From: Candidatus Woesearchaeota archaeon
GTDB taxonomy: Archaea > Nanobdellota > Nanobdellia > Woesearchaeales > SM23-78
Reading direction: 5' to 3'
Assembly: GCA_016932315.1 (NCBI GenBank)
Contig: JAFGDD010000004.1
Location: forward strand, 226,510 to 290,509
DNA length: 64,000 nt
Shown here: positions 1 to 7,594 of the stretch, one piece after another
How the letters are laid out: each line of letters begins with the position of its first letter
How positions within the stretch are numbered: the stretch's first letter is position 1
Notes under the pieces: model-generated
Seen by the model: only the letters and a program-made list of their open reading frames with translations
The model's database searches: none
What the model was told of the DNA's origin: nothing
Program-made: the position numbers and the translations under genes

Positions 1-102
1 GGCAGCGATTATACCCACAATAGAATATATTACCGCAATCAGGAAAGCATAGCCAGCCTTCTTCTCAAGTACAGCCTCCGGGAATAAGTGCTCAAGAACC
101 AT
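1..102 (-). CDS. N-terminus of an integral membrane protein, possibly SpoIIM-like (partial)
   Basis: The reading frame starts at the ATG complementary to 100-102 and runs off the left edge, leaving 34 residues. It begins MVLEHLFPEAVLEKK and then enters a hydrophobic membrane segment (AFLIAVIYSIVGIIAA). That start, a short amphipathic head with an FPE motif followed directly by a membrane helix, resembles archaeal proteins annotated as stage II sporulation protein M, integral membrane proteins of unknown role in archaea. With only the first helix visible, the family call is tentative. The membrane character is clear. Confidence 0.45.
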   Translation of the reverse strand, partial: MVLEHLFPEAVLEKKAGYAFLIAVIYSIVGIIAA

Positions 103-145
103 TTTGAATAGTTTTATTACAAAAATAAAATCATAAATGAGCGCT

Positions 146-415
146 CTATGTTACCATAATCCCGCCACAAGCCTTGCAAACCTCTATGTTGGTACACCAT
201 CCCAGCCCATCGTTGCCATATTCACTGCAGCACGCAGGATCAGCATAATAGCATCCTATTGTCTTCGCCTGACCAGCCAAGTTTTCAGCAGCAGTCTGAT
301 CACTTAGCGCTGTTTGCGTCTTCATGTTCATAAACATCACTACCATTCCCACTATTGCTACTATTGCCACTATTGCTATTAAAGGCATCATATAGTTTGT
401 TTTTTCTTGTGCCAA
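146..415 (-). CDS. Small single-pass membrane protein with Cys-rich exterior
   Basis: An 89-residue protein using a TTG start at 413-415. A longer in-frame reading exists, but the TTG is preceded by GAGGTGG and gives an N-terminus that aligns with the paralogue at 3713-4096 (MAQEKTNYMMPLIAI against MAEEKNYFLPLISI). The first 8-10 residues are cytoplasmic. One strongly hydrophobic helix built on IVAIVAIVG follows. The remaining half has six cysteines, including an ACC and a C-x2-C pair, and no enzyme signature, so it is probably exposed outside the membrane and may be disulphide-bonded. A TATA-like tract lies at about 462-475. The function is not recognised. Confidence 0.7.
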   Translation of the reverse strand: MAQEKTNYMMPLIAIVAIVAIVGMVVMFMNMKTQTALSDQTAAENLAGQAKTIGCYYADPACCSEYGNDGLGWCTNIEVCKACGGIMVT

Positions 416-526
416 TTTTGCCACCTCATTTTTTTGCTTATTATGTGATTTTTGACTTAATAATATATAAATCTTACGGCACTGGTCACACTGGACACTT
501 CGACGTAGGGTATTTAAACAAAGCAT

Positions 527-641
527 CGCACTCTATTGGTTAAGGCATTATGAAAAATGCCCCTCCGGTTCCCCGGCGTCAATGTAACGCCTAATTCTAA
601 GGGAGCATGAAACAAAATGCGAAAGCAAAGGAGGATGTAGA
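527..641. other. Intergenic leader region of the 642-908 gene
   Basis: A TATA-like TATTTAAAC lies at 510-518. The following ~120 nt include two small hairpins: GCATT/AATGC, and GGCGT/ACGCC around 576-593. The stretch ends in a strong Shine-Dalgarno AAAGGAGGATG just before the ATG at 642. No further gene is visible on either strand. Confidence 0.4.
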
Positions 642-908
642 ATGGATAAAGAAAGTAAGAATAAGCCTGTCAAGAAGTTTAAGGCAGGCCCGATTTCTGC
701 GACTATCTGGGAAAACCAGGGGCAGAACCAGCAAGGACAGGTTGTAAGCTATAATAGTGTTAGCTTTGACAGGAATTACAAGGATGCTAATGGCGAATGG
801 CAGCACACGAATTCTTTAAGGATGTCTGACCTGCCAAGAGCTATTCTTGTGCTTAACAAAACTTTTGAGTTCTTGGCGCTTAACAGCGCCGAGAGCGAAG
901 AGGATTAA
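642..908 (+). CDS. Conserved small protein of unknown function
   Basis: An 88-residue basic protein with a strong Shine-Dalgarno (AAAGGAGGATGTAG) nine bases before its ATG. After a lysine-rich start, the core motifs are FKAGPISATIWEN, VSFDRNYKD, EWQHTNSLR and DLPRA. This pattern recurs in short uncharacterised proteins of many archaea and some bacteria, probably a compact beta-rich fold with a helical C-terminus. There is no catalytic signature. It ends 75 bp before the chosen radA start and is likely co-transcribed with it. That neighbourhood hints at nucleic-acid work but proves nothing. Confidence 0.8.
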   Translation: MDKESKNKPVKKFKAGPISATIWENQGQNQQGQVVSYNSVSFDRNYKDANGEWQHTNSLRMSDLPRAILVLNKTFEFLALNSAESEED

Positions 909-983
909 GAGGTGAGTATGATGGAACAGTTAATTGTTGCTAGAGTAGAAAAATTTAAAACCAAGAAGGAGGTTCCGAGTATT

Positions 984-1934
984 ATGGCTTCTAAAAAAGA
1001 GAAAGCTTTGAGTGTTGAGGATTTGCCAGGCATTGGCGCAGCGACAGGTGAGAAACTAAGAACTGCAGGCTTTGATACTTTGTTAAGCATTGCAGTAGCT
1101 ACTCCTGGTGAAGTTGTTGATGCTGCAGGAGTCACAGAGCTTACTGCAAGAAAAGCTATTAAGTTTGCCAGGGATAATCTTGACATGGGATTCCAGTCAG
1201 GAAGCGATATTCTTGAGAAGCGAGAGCATATTGAGAAGATAAGCACTGGAAGCAAGAACCTTGACAAGCTTTTTGGGGGAGGAATCCAGACAGGAGCAAT
1301 TACAGAATGCTTTGGTCAGTATGGCAGCGGTAAAACCCAAATCGGTCACATGCTTGCAGTCCAGGTGCAACAGCTAGATCCTGATGCAGGGGTAATCTTT
1401 ATTGACACTGAGAACACTTTCAGGCCTAATAGGATTAAGCAGTTCGCAGAATCCATGGGGCTTGATTCTGACAAAATCCTTAAGAACGTAAAAGTAGCTA
1501 GGGCTTTTAACTCAGACCACCAGATGCTATTAGTTGAAAAAGCTGAAGAAATGATAAAGCAAGGTTTCAAAGCCAAGCTAGTAATAGTTGACTCGTTAAC
1601 AGCGCATTTCAGGGCAGAGTTCATTGGCAGAGGAACATTGGCTGAGAGGCAGCAGAAGCTTAACAAGCACATGCACGCGCTTGCAAAATTAGCAGATATG
1701 TACAACCTAGCGGTTTATGTTACCAACCAAGTAATGGCTAAGCCTGACATGTTCTTCGGAGACCCAACAGAAGCTATTGGTGGAAACATAGTAGCTCACA
1801 ACAGCACTTACAGAGTCTATCTTAGAAGAGGCAAGAAAGGCACAAGAGTTGCAAAGCTGGTTGACGCCCCTGACCTTGCAGATGATGAGACTGTATTCAT
1901 GATAAGTGAGAAAGGCATCCTTGATGCTGAATAA
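984..1934 (+). CDS. radA: DNA repair and recombination protein RadA
   Basis: The archaeal Rad51/RecA-family strand-exchange ATPase. It forms filaments on single-stranded DNA and drives homologous pairing in recombinational repair. The 316 residues begin with a helix-hairpin-helix region ([12 protein letters not shown], about 14-25) and continue into the RecA core. Walker A is GQYGSGKTQ at about 111-119, Walker B is LVIVDS, and the L2 region includes [15 protein letters not shown]. The frame stays open upstream to 912, but the ATG at 984 has AGAAGGAGGT eight bases before it and gives the normal family length, so it is preferred. The RadB paralogue lies at 5737-6411. Confidence 0.96.
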   Translation: MASKKEKALSVEDLPGIGAATGEKLRTAGFDTLLSIAVATPGEVVDAAGVTELTARKAIKFARDNLDMGFQSGSDILEKREHIEKISTGSKNLDKLFGGGIQTGAITECFGQYGSGKTQIGHMLAVQVQQLDPDAGVIFIDTENTFRPNRIKQFAESMGLDSDKILKNVKVARAFNSDHQMLLVEKAEEMIKQGFKAKLVIVDSLTAHFRAEFIGRGTLAERQQKLNKHMHALAKLADMYNLAVYVTNQVMAKPDMFFGDPTEAIGGNIVAHNSTYRVYLRRGKKGTRVAKLVDAPDLADDETVFMISEKGILDAE

Positions 1935-1935
1935 A

Positions 1936-1976
1936 TTTTTTCTTATTTTTTTTTTCTCTTTCTTTGTTTATTATTA
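1936..1976 (+). terminator. Oligo-T terminator after radA
   Basis: A run of T-rich tracts including ten consecutive T follows the radA stop with no stem-loop, matching the U-rich termination signals typical of archaea. Confidence 0.6.
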
Positions 1977-2025
1977 TCTTTTGTAATCTTTACGTTTTCT
2001 CTTCTTATTCTTCCGAAAATTCATA

Positions 2026-2048
2026 ATAGCATTATTTAAACAACCTGC
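2026..2048 (+). promoter_or_regulatory. TATA promoter of the hicBA pair (near-copy of 62490-62512)
   Basis: Contains ATTATTTAAAC. A second TATA-like GATTTAAAT at 2055-2063 sits about 29 bp before the preferred hicB ATG at 2088. The 23-bp stretch recurs with a single mismatch at 62490-62512, in front of an unrelated structured leader. Confidence 0.5.
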
Positions 2049-2087
2049 TCACAAGATTTAAATATGAGGCTTAGTTATGCTTTAGGC

Positions 2088-2312
2088 ATGAGAACTTTCA
2101 CTGCCATCATTAGGAAAGGAGAGAAGATGTATGTTGCACTCTGCCCTGAGATTGATGTTGTCAGCCAGGGGCGCACAGTGGATAGCGCTTTGAAGAATCT
2201 TAAGGAAGCAGTCGAGCTCTACATCGATGAGATGGGAATGCCTAAAGAATTTCATAGCGGCGAGGCAATTATTGCCCATTTTACGGTGGTAGAGGATGCA
2301 AAAGTTGCCTAG
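2088..2312 (+). CDS. hicB: HicB-family antitoxin
   Basis: A 74-residue partially degraded RNase H-fold protein of the HicB family. In known systems it neutralises HicA and often represses its own promoter. The start MRTFTAIIRKGEKMYVAL and the CPEIDVVSQG and AVELYID motifs are typical. An ATG at 2064 would add eight residues. The one at 2088 matches family starts and lies about 29 bp from a TATA-like box, suggesting leaderless translation. There is no C-terminal DNA-binding extension, so autorepression would need another factor. The gene overlaps hicA by 17 bp. Confidence 0.85.
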   Translation: MRTFTAIIRKGEKMYVALCPEIDVVSQGRTVDSALKNLKEAVELYIDEMGMPKEFHSGEAIIAHFTVVEDAKVA

Positions 2313-2529
2313 GCTTTCTGGCAAGGAAGTTGTTAAAATTCTGGCAAAGATTGGCTTTATTTCTTTAGGGCAGAGAGGAAGCCACATAATTATGAAAAAG
2401 CAAACAAATCAAGGAAGTAAAGCACTCGTGGTTCCTAATCATAAAGAAATTGACAAAGGCACGCTTCTTGAAATAATAAGGCATGCGGGCATGGAAAAAG
2501 AAGAGTTTTTAGAGTTTTTGAAGAATTAA
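2296..2529 (+). CDS. hicA: HicA-family mRNA interferase toxin
   Basis: A 77-residue double-stranded-RNA-binding-fold toxin; HicA proteins cleave mRNA when free of HicB. The sequence shows LPRLSGKEVVKIL, the glycine-serine-histidine motif GSHIIM carrying the expected catalytic histidine, and the C-terminal VPNHKEIDKGTL segment. The ATG at 2296 follows GGTAGAGG inside the end of hicB, so translation is coupled. The antitoxin-first order is one of the two known HicBA arrangements. An oligo-T terminator (2538-2545) follows. Confidence 0.88.
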   Translation: MQKLPRLSGKEVVKILAKIGFISLGQRGSHIIMKKQTNQGSKALVVPNHKEIDKGTLLEIIRHAGMEKEEFLEFLKN

Positions 2530-2609
2530 AAACCTTGTTTTTTTTCATTAACTTTATAAACAAAACCGCGTTTTTCCCCCTTAAAATCTTTATTATGGAG
2601 GTAGGTTAG

Positions 2610-3044
2610 ATGTTTGGAGGACCAAGAAGAAGATTTGCCCCTGTTAAGGAAGGGGATGAGTTGGATGTAAAGATAGAAGCTGTTGGCGAGAAAGGAGACG
2701 GCATTGCTAAGAAGCAAGGATTTGTTCTCTTTGTGCCAAACACCAAATCAGGAGATGAGGTGAGAGTCAGAGTAACCCGCGTCCTGAGGAATGCCGGCTT
2801 TGCAGAAGTTATAGGCGGCAGCACTGGCAGAAAAGCAGAAGAAAAGCCAGCCAAGAAGCAGGAAGAAGAAGAGGTTGCAGAGCTAGAAGAAGAAGCTAAG
2901 GAACATGACTCCGAAGACTTCGGCGAAGAAGCCCCTGAAGCAGAAGAAGTCGCAGAAAAGGCAGATGAGGGGTTTGAAGACGCTGCTGGTGAGGAAGAGC
3001 CTGTGGATGACTCTGCAGACGATTCAGATATGAAAGAAGATTAA
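2610..3044 (+). CDS. TRAM-domain RNA-binding protein with long acidic tail
   Basis: Residues about 10-72 form a TRAM domain (VKEGDELDVKIEAVGEKG, FVLFVPNTKSGDEVRVRVTRV), an OB-like RNA-binding fold. Stand-alone TRAM proteins act as RNA chaperones in archaea. The second half (about 75-144) is almost entirely Glu, Asp, Ala and Lys and probably disordered. Such tails are unusual for this family and might modulate RNA release. A TATA box (CTTTATAAAC, about 2550) and a GGAGGT Shine-Dalgarno support this start. It stands alone between terminators. Confidence 0.9.
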   Translation: MFGGPRRRFAPVKEGDELDVKIEAVGEKGDGIAKKQGFVLFVPNTKSGDEVRVRVTRVLRNAGFAEVIGGSTGRKAEEKPAKKQEEEEVAELEEEAKEHDSEDFGEEAPEAEEVAEKADEGFEDAAGEEEPVDDSADDSDMKED

Positions 3045-3101
3045 ACGATAAGGCTTAATAACAAAATTTTTTAATACTTTTTTATTATCTTATTCTTGAT
3101 A

Positions 3102-3638
3102 ATGAGATTATTCCTAGCAATAGACTTGTCTGAAGAGGCAAAGCAGAGCATTGAAAGAGTAAAAGAAGGGCTTAAAGGAATAAAAGGAGTGAAGCCAGTA
3201 GCCAAGGATAATATCCACCTGACATTAAAGTTTCTCGGTGAAGTGGATGATGACAAGGTTGATGGGATTATTAATGCTCTGAGTCAGGTTAAATTTCAGC
3301 CTTTCAATATTTTTCTTAATAAGCCAGGGGCTTTTCCAAATGAGAACAGGATTTCTGTGCTTTGGGTGGATGCGAGTCCTGCTGAGCCATTAATTGTATT
3401 AAAGAAAGATATAGATAAAGCACTGCCAAGGTTTAAGGATGATCACCCATTCAAGACTCACATAACCTTTGCTCGTGTTAAGTACATTGCAAACCAGGAT
3501 GATAAGAAAAAAATAATTGATTTGCTAAGAAAGCCAGTGGATAGGATAGAATTCTCAGTTGACAAGTTTATTCTTTACAAAAGCACTCTCTTATCTGAAG
3601 GACCTGTTTATGAGGTTGTAAAGGAGTTCTCGCTCTAG
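3102..3638 (+). CDS. thpR: RNA 2',3'-cyclic phosphodiesterase (LigT/ThpR family)
   Basis: A 178-residue 2H phosphoesterase that opens 2',3'-cyclic phosphate ends of RNA. The two catalytic HxTx motifs are present: HLTLKFLGE near residue 41 and HITFARVK near residue 126. The conserved start MRLFLAIDL is complete. Length fits the family. The ATG at 3102 is preferred over a TTG six bases upstream because it starts at the canonical MRLF. A T-rich TATA-like tract about 30 bp upstream suggests leaderless expression. Confidence 0.93.
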   Translation: MRLFLAIDLSEEAKQSIERVKEGLKGIKGVKPVAKDNIHLTLKFLGEVDDDKVDGIINALSQVKFQPFNIFLNKPGAFPNENRISVLWVDASPAEPLIVLKKDIDKALPRFKDDHPFKTHITFARVKYIANQDDKKKIIDLLRKPVDRIEFSVDKFILYKSTLLSEGPVYEVVKEFSL

Positions 3639-3712
3639 AGCTAAACCTAATCCAGTTAAAGTAAAAGAAATAAAAAAATAATGATTTGTGCTATTTTTTT
3701 TCTTGCTTTGGC

Positions 3713-4096
3713 TTATGCGTTTACTCCGGCACAGTGCATCCGTATCGCAACCATGTATGCTGCTGCAAGCTGATCATACCTTGCACAGTCACTGCCGCTG
3801 CACCCATTTATTTGCCCCACATAATAAACTGCTCTTTGCATATATATTTTACAATACGTTTTCCAATCAACTGCTTTTCCTCCTAAATTTTGCTCGCCTA
3901 AATCTTCGTTTATAAGAGTTATTTGCTCTTCAGTCAGTTCATTCTCAGGGGTTGCGCTTCCGCTTTCTATCGGAACACCAATCACTTTAGTAGGAGGTTC
4001 GCTTCCCTTAAACATGAACATCATCACTAATCCTACTATTGCCACTATCGCCACTATAGATATTAGCGGTAAGAAATAGTTCTTTTCTTCTGCCAT
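3713..4096 (-). CDS. Small single-pass membrane protein, paralogue of 146-415
   Basis: 127 residues. A short charged head (MAEEKNYF) precedes a membrane helix built from LISIVAIVAIVGLVMMF, then a hydrophilic exterior region of about 95 residues with four cysteines (YCKIYM, NGCSGSDCARY, HCAG). The Shine-Dalgarno is TGAGGTG and a TATA box (GTTTATAAAC on the coding strand) lies near 4150. The head and helix closely match the protein at 146-415, but the exterior domains differ, as if one membrane anchor carries different displayed parts. No known family is recognised. Confidence 0.75.
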   Translation of the reverse strand: MAEEKNYFLPLISIVAIVAIVGLVMMFMFKGSEPPTKVIGVPIESGSATPENELTEEQITLINEDLGEQNLGGKAVDWKTYCKIYMQRAVYYVGQINGCSGSDCARYDQLAAAYMVAIRMHCAGVNA

Positions 4097-4194
4097 TCAC
4101 TTCACCTCATATTTTTCTCAAAAACTTCTTTATTTTTCTTACTTTAGCTTAGGAGTTTATAAACTTTTTTTTTTACTTTTTCTCAAGTTAATTA

Positions 4195-4839
4195 TTAACA
4201 TTTTCTGCAAGCCCATTCTCCAATCTTGTAAGAGCCGTAAGTTATGAAGAAAGCAGCGAAAACGTCAATGCTGTAATGAATGTGGGTAAACAAGACAGTG
4301 ATAGCTAGTATGATAGACATTATCAGGAAGAACACCCCTATTTTTTCTTTTCTGAACAATAAGAAAGCAAGGAATGGGACTGCTGTGTGGCCTGAGAAGA
4401 ACAAGTCGTTGCGAAAGCTCAAGAAATGGTAAAATACAGGAAAGCCAGAAATAAGCCTTGCACCAACTGGCTGCTTAAGATGAGTGAGTGTTATGAAAAA
4501 GCTTCTTAGCAATATTAAAAGGCTGAACTGAAATATTACCTTGCGAATTTCTTTTGGCTTGAAAAAAATAGTATAAGCAAATATGGTAAGTACAACTATA
4601 ACAAAGCCCCAGACAAAGACTAAGTCCAGGTTAAGCACAGGGAGTATGTCAAGGATTAGATCTGGTGCAGCGACAGAGCTTATACTGTCAACATATTTTG
4701 AAGCATAAAAGCTGATAATGTTAGCAAATATTAAGAGAAATAACGACAAGAGCAATGCATACTTGCGCTTGGAGAACTCATAATTCCAGCCTTGCTTCCA
4801 CTCGCTGAACCATTTATTTAATATTTTCATAATATTCAT
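4195..4839 (-). CDS. PAP2/sphingomyelin-synthase-like membrane phosphatase
   Basis: 214 residues with five or six membrane helices. The catalytic signatures of the lipid phosphatase superfamily are present: FFSGHTAVPF with its histidine, and HIHYSIDVFAAFF carrying the second His and the Asp. The spacing and the H-YSIDV form match the PAP2_C/sphingomyelin-synthase branch rather than classic PAP2. These enzymes move or remove phosphate headgroups on lipids at the membrane face. The exact substrate cannot be read from sequence. It is a stand-alone gene, divergent from rpsB. Confidence 0.8.
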   Translation of the reverse strand: MNIMKILNKWFSEWKQGWNYEFSKRKYALLLSLFLLIFANIISFYASKYVDSISSVAAPDLILDILPVLNLDLVFVWGFVIVVLTIFAYTIFFKPKEIRKVIFQFSLLILLRSFFITLTHLKQPVGARLISGFPVFYHFLSFRNDLFFSGHTAVPFLAFLLFRKEKIGVFFLIMSIILAITVLFTHIHYSIDVFAAFFITYGSYKIGEWACRKC

Positions 4840-4870
4840 AGCATTGCTTGGTTATAAATATTTTTTGAAA

Positions 4871-5017
4871 AACTTTATAAACCATTGCCTTTTCTTTAGT
4901 CCTAAAGCCCTGCTGAATGGAGAGCCAAAAGGGACTTTCAGCGCACTGCATTGGGCGATAATAAGCGCAGTAATGGAGTTCTTCTGTTACTGATTATGAA
5001 CCAGTGGAGGTTTTAAA
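4871..5017 (+). promoter_or_regulatory. rpsB promoter and structured leader with predicted pseudoknot
   Basis: The TATA box CTTTATAAAC (4872-4881) implies a start near 4900 and a leader of over 110 nt, long for this genome. AGTCC 4898-4902 can pair with GGACT 4932-4936, and GCTGAA 4912-4917 with TTCAGC 4937-4942. The pairings interleave, as in an H-type pseudoknot. A hairpin ACTGC/GCAGT (4945-4949 with 4967-4971) follows, competing with CAGTAA/TTACTG (4969-4974 with 4987-4992) near the Shine-Dalgarno GGAGG. Autoregulation by uS2 is plausible but inferred. Confidence 0.55.
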
Positions 5018-5617
5018 ATGGAGCAAGAGCAACTATTAGTGCCAAATGACGAATACTTAAAATCAGGAATACACATAGGGACCAAGTTCAAGACCAAGTA
5101 TATGTCCAACTTTATATACAAGACCAGGCCTGACGGCTTGTCTGTGCTGAACGTGCAGCAGATAGATGCCAGGATAAAAGTGCTTATCAAGTTCCTTGCC
5201 CAGTATGAGCCCCAGAATATAATGATAGCAGCAAGGAGAGAGAATGGCTGGAAGCCCGTAAGGATATTCGCTGAGATGACAGGAGCAAAGGTTTACACTG
5301 GAAGATACCCCCCGGGAATATTGACTAACATCCAGCTCAAGAAATTCACAGAGACCAAACTACTATTAGTAACAGATCCTTGGCCTGACAGGAACGCTGT
5401 TGAGGACGCCTTCATGATGGGCATACCAATCATTGGCTTATGCGACACCAATAACCAGGCCAACCTACTCGACTTTGTAATGCCTTGCAACAACAAAGGA
5501 AAGAAAAGCCTGGGATTATTGTTTTATCTCCTGACCAAAGGATATCTTGAAGCCAGGGGCATGATCAACCAAGGAGGATTCACAAAGAAGATTGAGGACT
5601 TCTCTGACGAAGTATAA
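5018..5617 (+). CDS. rpsB: Small ribosomal subunit protein uS2
   Basis: The 199-residue archaeal form of ribosomal protein S2, which joins the 30S head-body junction late in assembly. Motifs include YLKSGIHIGTKFKTK, RPDGLSVLNVQQIDARI, FAEMTGAKVYTGRYPPG, LLLVTDPWPDRNAVEDA and IPIIGLCDTNN, the last being the strongest family signature. Length is normal for archaea. The GGAGG Shine-Dalgarno is eight bases upstream. The gene is monocistronic here, whereas many archaea place it in an RNA polymerase/ribosomal cluster. Confidence 0.96.
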   Translation: MEQEQLLVPNDEYLKSGIHIGTKFKTKYMSNFIYKTRPDGLSVLNVQQIDARIKVLIKFLAQYEPQNIMIAARRENGWKPVRIFAEMTGAKVYTGRYPPGILTNIQLKKFTETKLLLVTDPWPDRNAVEDAFMMGIPIIGLCDTNNQANLLDFVMPCNNKGKKSLGLLFYLLTKGYLEARGMINQGGFTKKIEDFSDEV

Positions 5618-5736
5618 GAACAGATAAAAGGCGCGCCGCCGCTTGAGGCGCTATAGAAATTAAGTTTAAAAAATTAAAACTAAACTAAAATTTAGGTTCC
5701 TCAATCGCCGGAATGGCTCACTAAATTATTTTAGAA
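5618..5736. other. Convergent intergenic region with inverted repeats
   Basis: Between rpsB and radB. GCGCC and GGCGC arms (about 5631-5651) form a small hairpin. AATTTAG (5692) and CTAAATT (5721) flank a CCTCA-n3-GCCGG-n3-GGC core. A similar core (TTTAGG-n2-CCTCA-n3-GCCGG) recurs at 14249-14275 next to scpB. These may be bidirectional terminators. No gene is visible. Confidence 0.35.
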
Positions 5737-6411
5737 TTATCTCTCAACTTCCTTTATCCCTTCGTCAACTATCCTGAAAATTATGCTCTTGCCTTCTTCT
5801 ATGCTGCGGTGCTTCCTGATAATTGCTCGCCTGTTAGGGCCAGAAACCTGCAATTCTATCAAGCACTTGCTCATATTTCTTATAATTGATCCGCCTACAA
5901 GATTAACCTTACCTTTTTCTTCAAAATCAGCATAGACCTGAGCTGTCATGATTATAGGGATGTCTTTTTTTCTTCCAATCTCCAACAAGTCATGCACTAG
6001 TGTGACCATGGCGCTGTTCACTCCTTTATTATCTTCTTTTTGTAGTTCTGCCCTGTAAAGTGCGCTTATGCTGTCGACAAAAATTATCCCTATATCCTGC
6101 TTTATCAATTCCTTAAGCTTTGCAATGCTTGCTTCCTGCTCCTTGAAATTTGTGGGCTTGAGAAGAATAATCCTTTCCAAAGCTTTCTTGTAATCAGGGC
6201 ATAATTGCTTGAACCTCGTAGTAGAAAAATTGCCTTCTGTGTCGATAAATATTACCTTATGCCCCTTAACACTATTGGCAATACACAATAGGCAGAGGTT
6301 GCTCTTGCCGCTGCCTGCAGGCCCATAAATAGTTGTGATGACGCTCTTATCATAGCCTCCCTCAAGAAGCCAGTCCATAACTGCAGTGCCAGTGCTGACT
6401 TTGGTTTCCAT
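5737..6411 (-). CDS. radB: DNA repair and recombination protein RadB
   Basis: A 224-residue RadA paralogue found only in archaea. It lacks the N-terminal helix-hairpin-helix domain and is thought to assist RadA or Holliday-junction processing. Walker A is GPAGSGKSN at about 30-38, followed by FIDTEGNFS, and Walker B is IIFVDSISAL. The end has the RadB-type NMSKCLIELQ strand and IIRKHRS. Its length fits RadB rather than RadA. The gene stands alone and converges with rpsB. Confidence 0.93.
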   Translation of the reverse strand: METKVSTGTAVMDWLLEGGYDKSVITTIYGPAGSGKSNLCLLCIANSVKGHKVIFIDTEGNFSTTRFKQLCPDYKKALERIILLKPTNFKEQEASIAKLKELIKQDIGIIFVDSISALYRAELQKEDNKGVNSAMVTLVHDLLEIGRKKDIPIIMTAQVYADFEEKGKVNLVGGSIIRNMSKCLIELQVSGPNRRAIIRKHRSIEEGKSIIFRIVDEGIKEVER

Positions 6412-6464
6412 GATGTTTGAGAAGAAGTAGCCCTATATATTATTATTGTTTTTATCTTATCGAT

Positions 6465-6875
6465 TCAATCCTTGCTCGTACCCATGCAAGTATCATACAT
6501 TGTTCTTAATCCTTGCTTTAAAGTTGCAGGGTCTGCTATCTTGGCGTGGATGAATGGTTTTATAACCCATTTCTCTGCAAGATCAGGATTCAAAAATATG
6601 AAGGTCCAGTTCTGTTTTGTCTTGAACAAGTCCCAGTTGTCCACTAATAACTTGAAGTTGTGCTCGTTACAAACACTGACAAAAGTAGCAGCTTCGTTAT
6701 CAGTTGATGTTTTTATCTTGGTTAGCTCAAGGTTTTCCATGCAGTAAAAAACTGCTTTTCTTCCTTCCTTGTACTCGCAAAGCACCTTGCCATTCTCCTC
6801 TTTATAGCTCACCAAGTCCCTTGTAATCATGTCTTTCTGCTTGACGTGGTGAACAGTCCATTCTTTTAAATCCAT
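6465..6875 (-). CDS. Unknown protein coupled to a membrane protein gene
   Basis: 136 residues starting at MDLKEWTVHHV. An in-frame upstream extension to 6926 lies inside the preceding gene. The ATG overlaps the stop of that gene as TAATG, indicating coupled translation. The sequence is soluble and mixed alpha/beta with aromatic-rich strands (NWTFIFLNPDLAEKW, FIHAKIADP) and a C-terminal TMYDTCMG. No known family is recognised. The fixed coupling suggests that it works with the four-helix membrane protein upstream. Confidence 0.7.
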   Translation of the reverse strand: MDLKEWTVHHVKQKDMITRDLVSYKEENGKVLCEYKEGRKAVFYCMENLELTKIKTSTDNEAATFVSVCNEHNFKLLVDNWDLFKTKQNWTFIFLNPDLAEKWVIKPFIHAKIADPATLKQGLRTMYDTCMGTSKD

Positions 6876-7378
6876 TATTTCCCTCTCTTTAAGGCTAAGA
6901 AGATTATGTAAGGCACCAGGAAGCATACGAAGTAATCAATGCCTAATAATACAGGGTTGTGATAGCGCGCAAGCCCCAGACTGTAGTTCAATAAGTTAAT
7001 CCTGTTGACGACTATGAAGAAGTTGAACAGAGCCACTATAGGTACTGCTAATGATAGGGATAAGTGGTGGTGGCTTTCAAGCCAGTGCAAATCCTTTATT
7101 ATGATTACAATGATAGAGCCCAGTATGAAGCCAAAAACTCCTGTTAAGATATAGCTCCAATGATTATTATTAATAATTAGTATGGGCATCAATACCAAGG
7201 ATAATAATATTGTCCCCAGCACGCCTATTATTAGGGTGAACCAGTACATGCTTTGCTCTAGCTTCCTGACATCAGGATGCTTCTTCCTCTCTGCCTGCGA
7301 CATTATCTTCCTGGCATGAGCTATTTCTTGCTTGCTCCAGCCTTTGAGATGCAGTTTCTTCTGAAGCTCTTTTTTCAT
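6875..7378 (-). CDS. Four-helix membrane protein with basic cytoplasmic head
   Basis: 167 residues. The first ~47 are charged and helical (MKKELQKKLHLKGWSKQEI, RKIMSQAERKKHPD). Four hydrophobic segments follow: about 48-70, 77-97, 107-125 and 147-163. A HHH motif lies between helices two and three. The gene is first of a two-gene unit with 6465-6875. Its promoter region is shared with the divergent structured RNA at 7440. A basic head plus four helices is common among DPANN proteins of unknown role. No family is named. Confidence 0.75.
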   Translation of the reverse strand: MKKELQKKLHLKGWSKQEIAHARKIMSQAERKKHPDVRKLEQSMYWFTLIIGVLGTILLSLVLMPILIINNNHWSYILTGVFGFILGSIIVIIIKDLHWLESHHHLSLSLAVPIVALFNFFIVVNRINLLNYSLGLARYHNPVLLGIDYFVCFLVPYIIFLALKRGK

Positions 7379-7439
7379 GCGGCTTATTAGAATATTGAGC
7401 GTATTTAAATGTTGCTTTTTTATTCTATCACATGAGAAA

Positions 7440-7546
7440 AGTCGCCACAGCCGTCTGCTAGTGCAACGCAGTTTACATGGTAAACAAGTTGCACTGTGGC
7501 TGTTCGGTCGGGGGGGCGCCCCTCGGGGTGACCGAGGTGACTTTTT
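7440..7546 (+). ncRNA. Candidate structured RNA with perfect three-way junction
   Basis: TATTTAAAT (7402-7410) lies about 30 bp upstream. P1 pairs 7440-7446 (AGTCGCC) with 7536-7542 (GGTGACT). P2 pairs 7447-7452 (ACAGCC) with 7498-7503 (GGCTGT) and holds a long hairpin: GTGCAAC 7461-7467 with GTTGCAC 7488-7494, inside it GTTTAC 7471-7476 with GTAAAC 7480-7485. P3 pairs 7504-7509 (TCGGTC) with 7530-7535 (GACCGA) over a very G-rich loop. The three stems meet with no unpaired base. Five T follow directly, as in a terminator. No protein frame of note spans it. The function is unknown. Confidence 0.65.
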
Positions 7547-7594
7547 CAGTTCTCTCAGTAAAATTTAAATAATGAATAAGTCAGTGATTATTGC

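Noticed and set aside
912..983. N-terminal extension of RadA
   Set aside because: The ATG at 984 has the stronger Shine-Dalgarno and gives the usual length and start of RadA.
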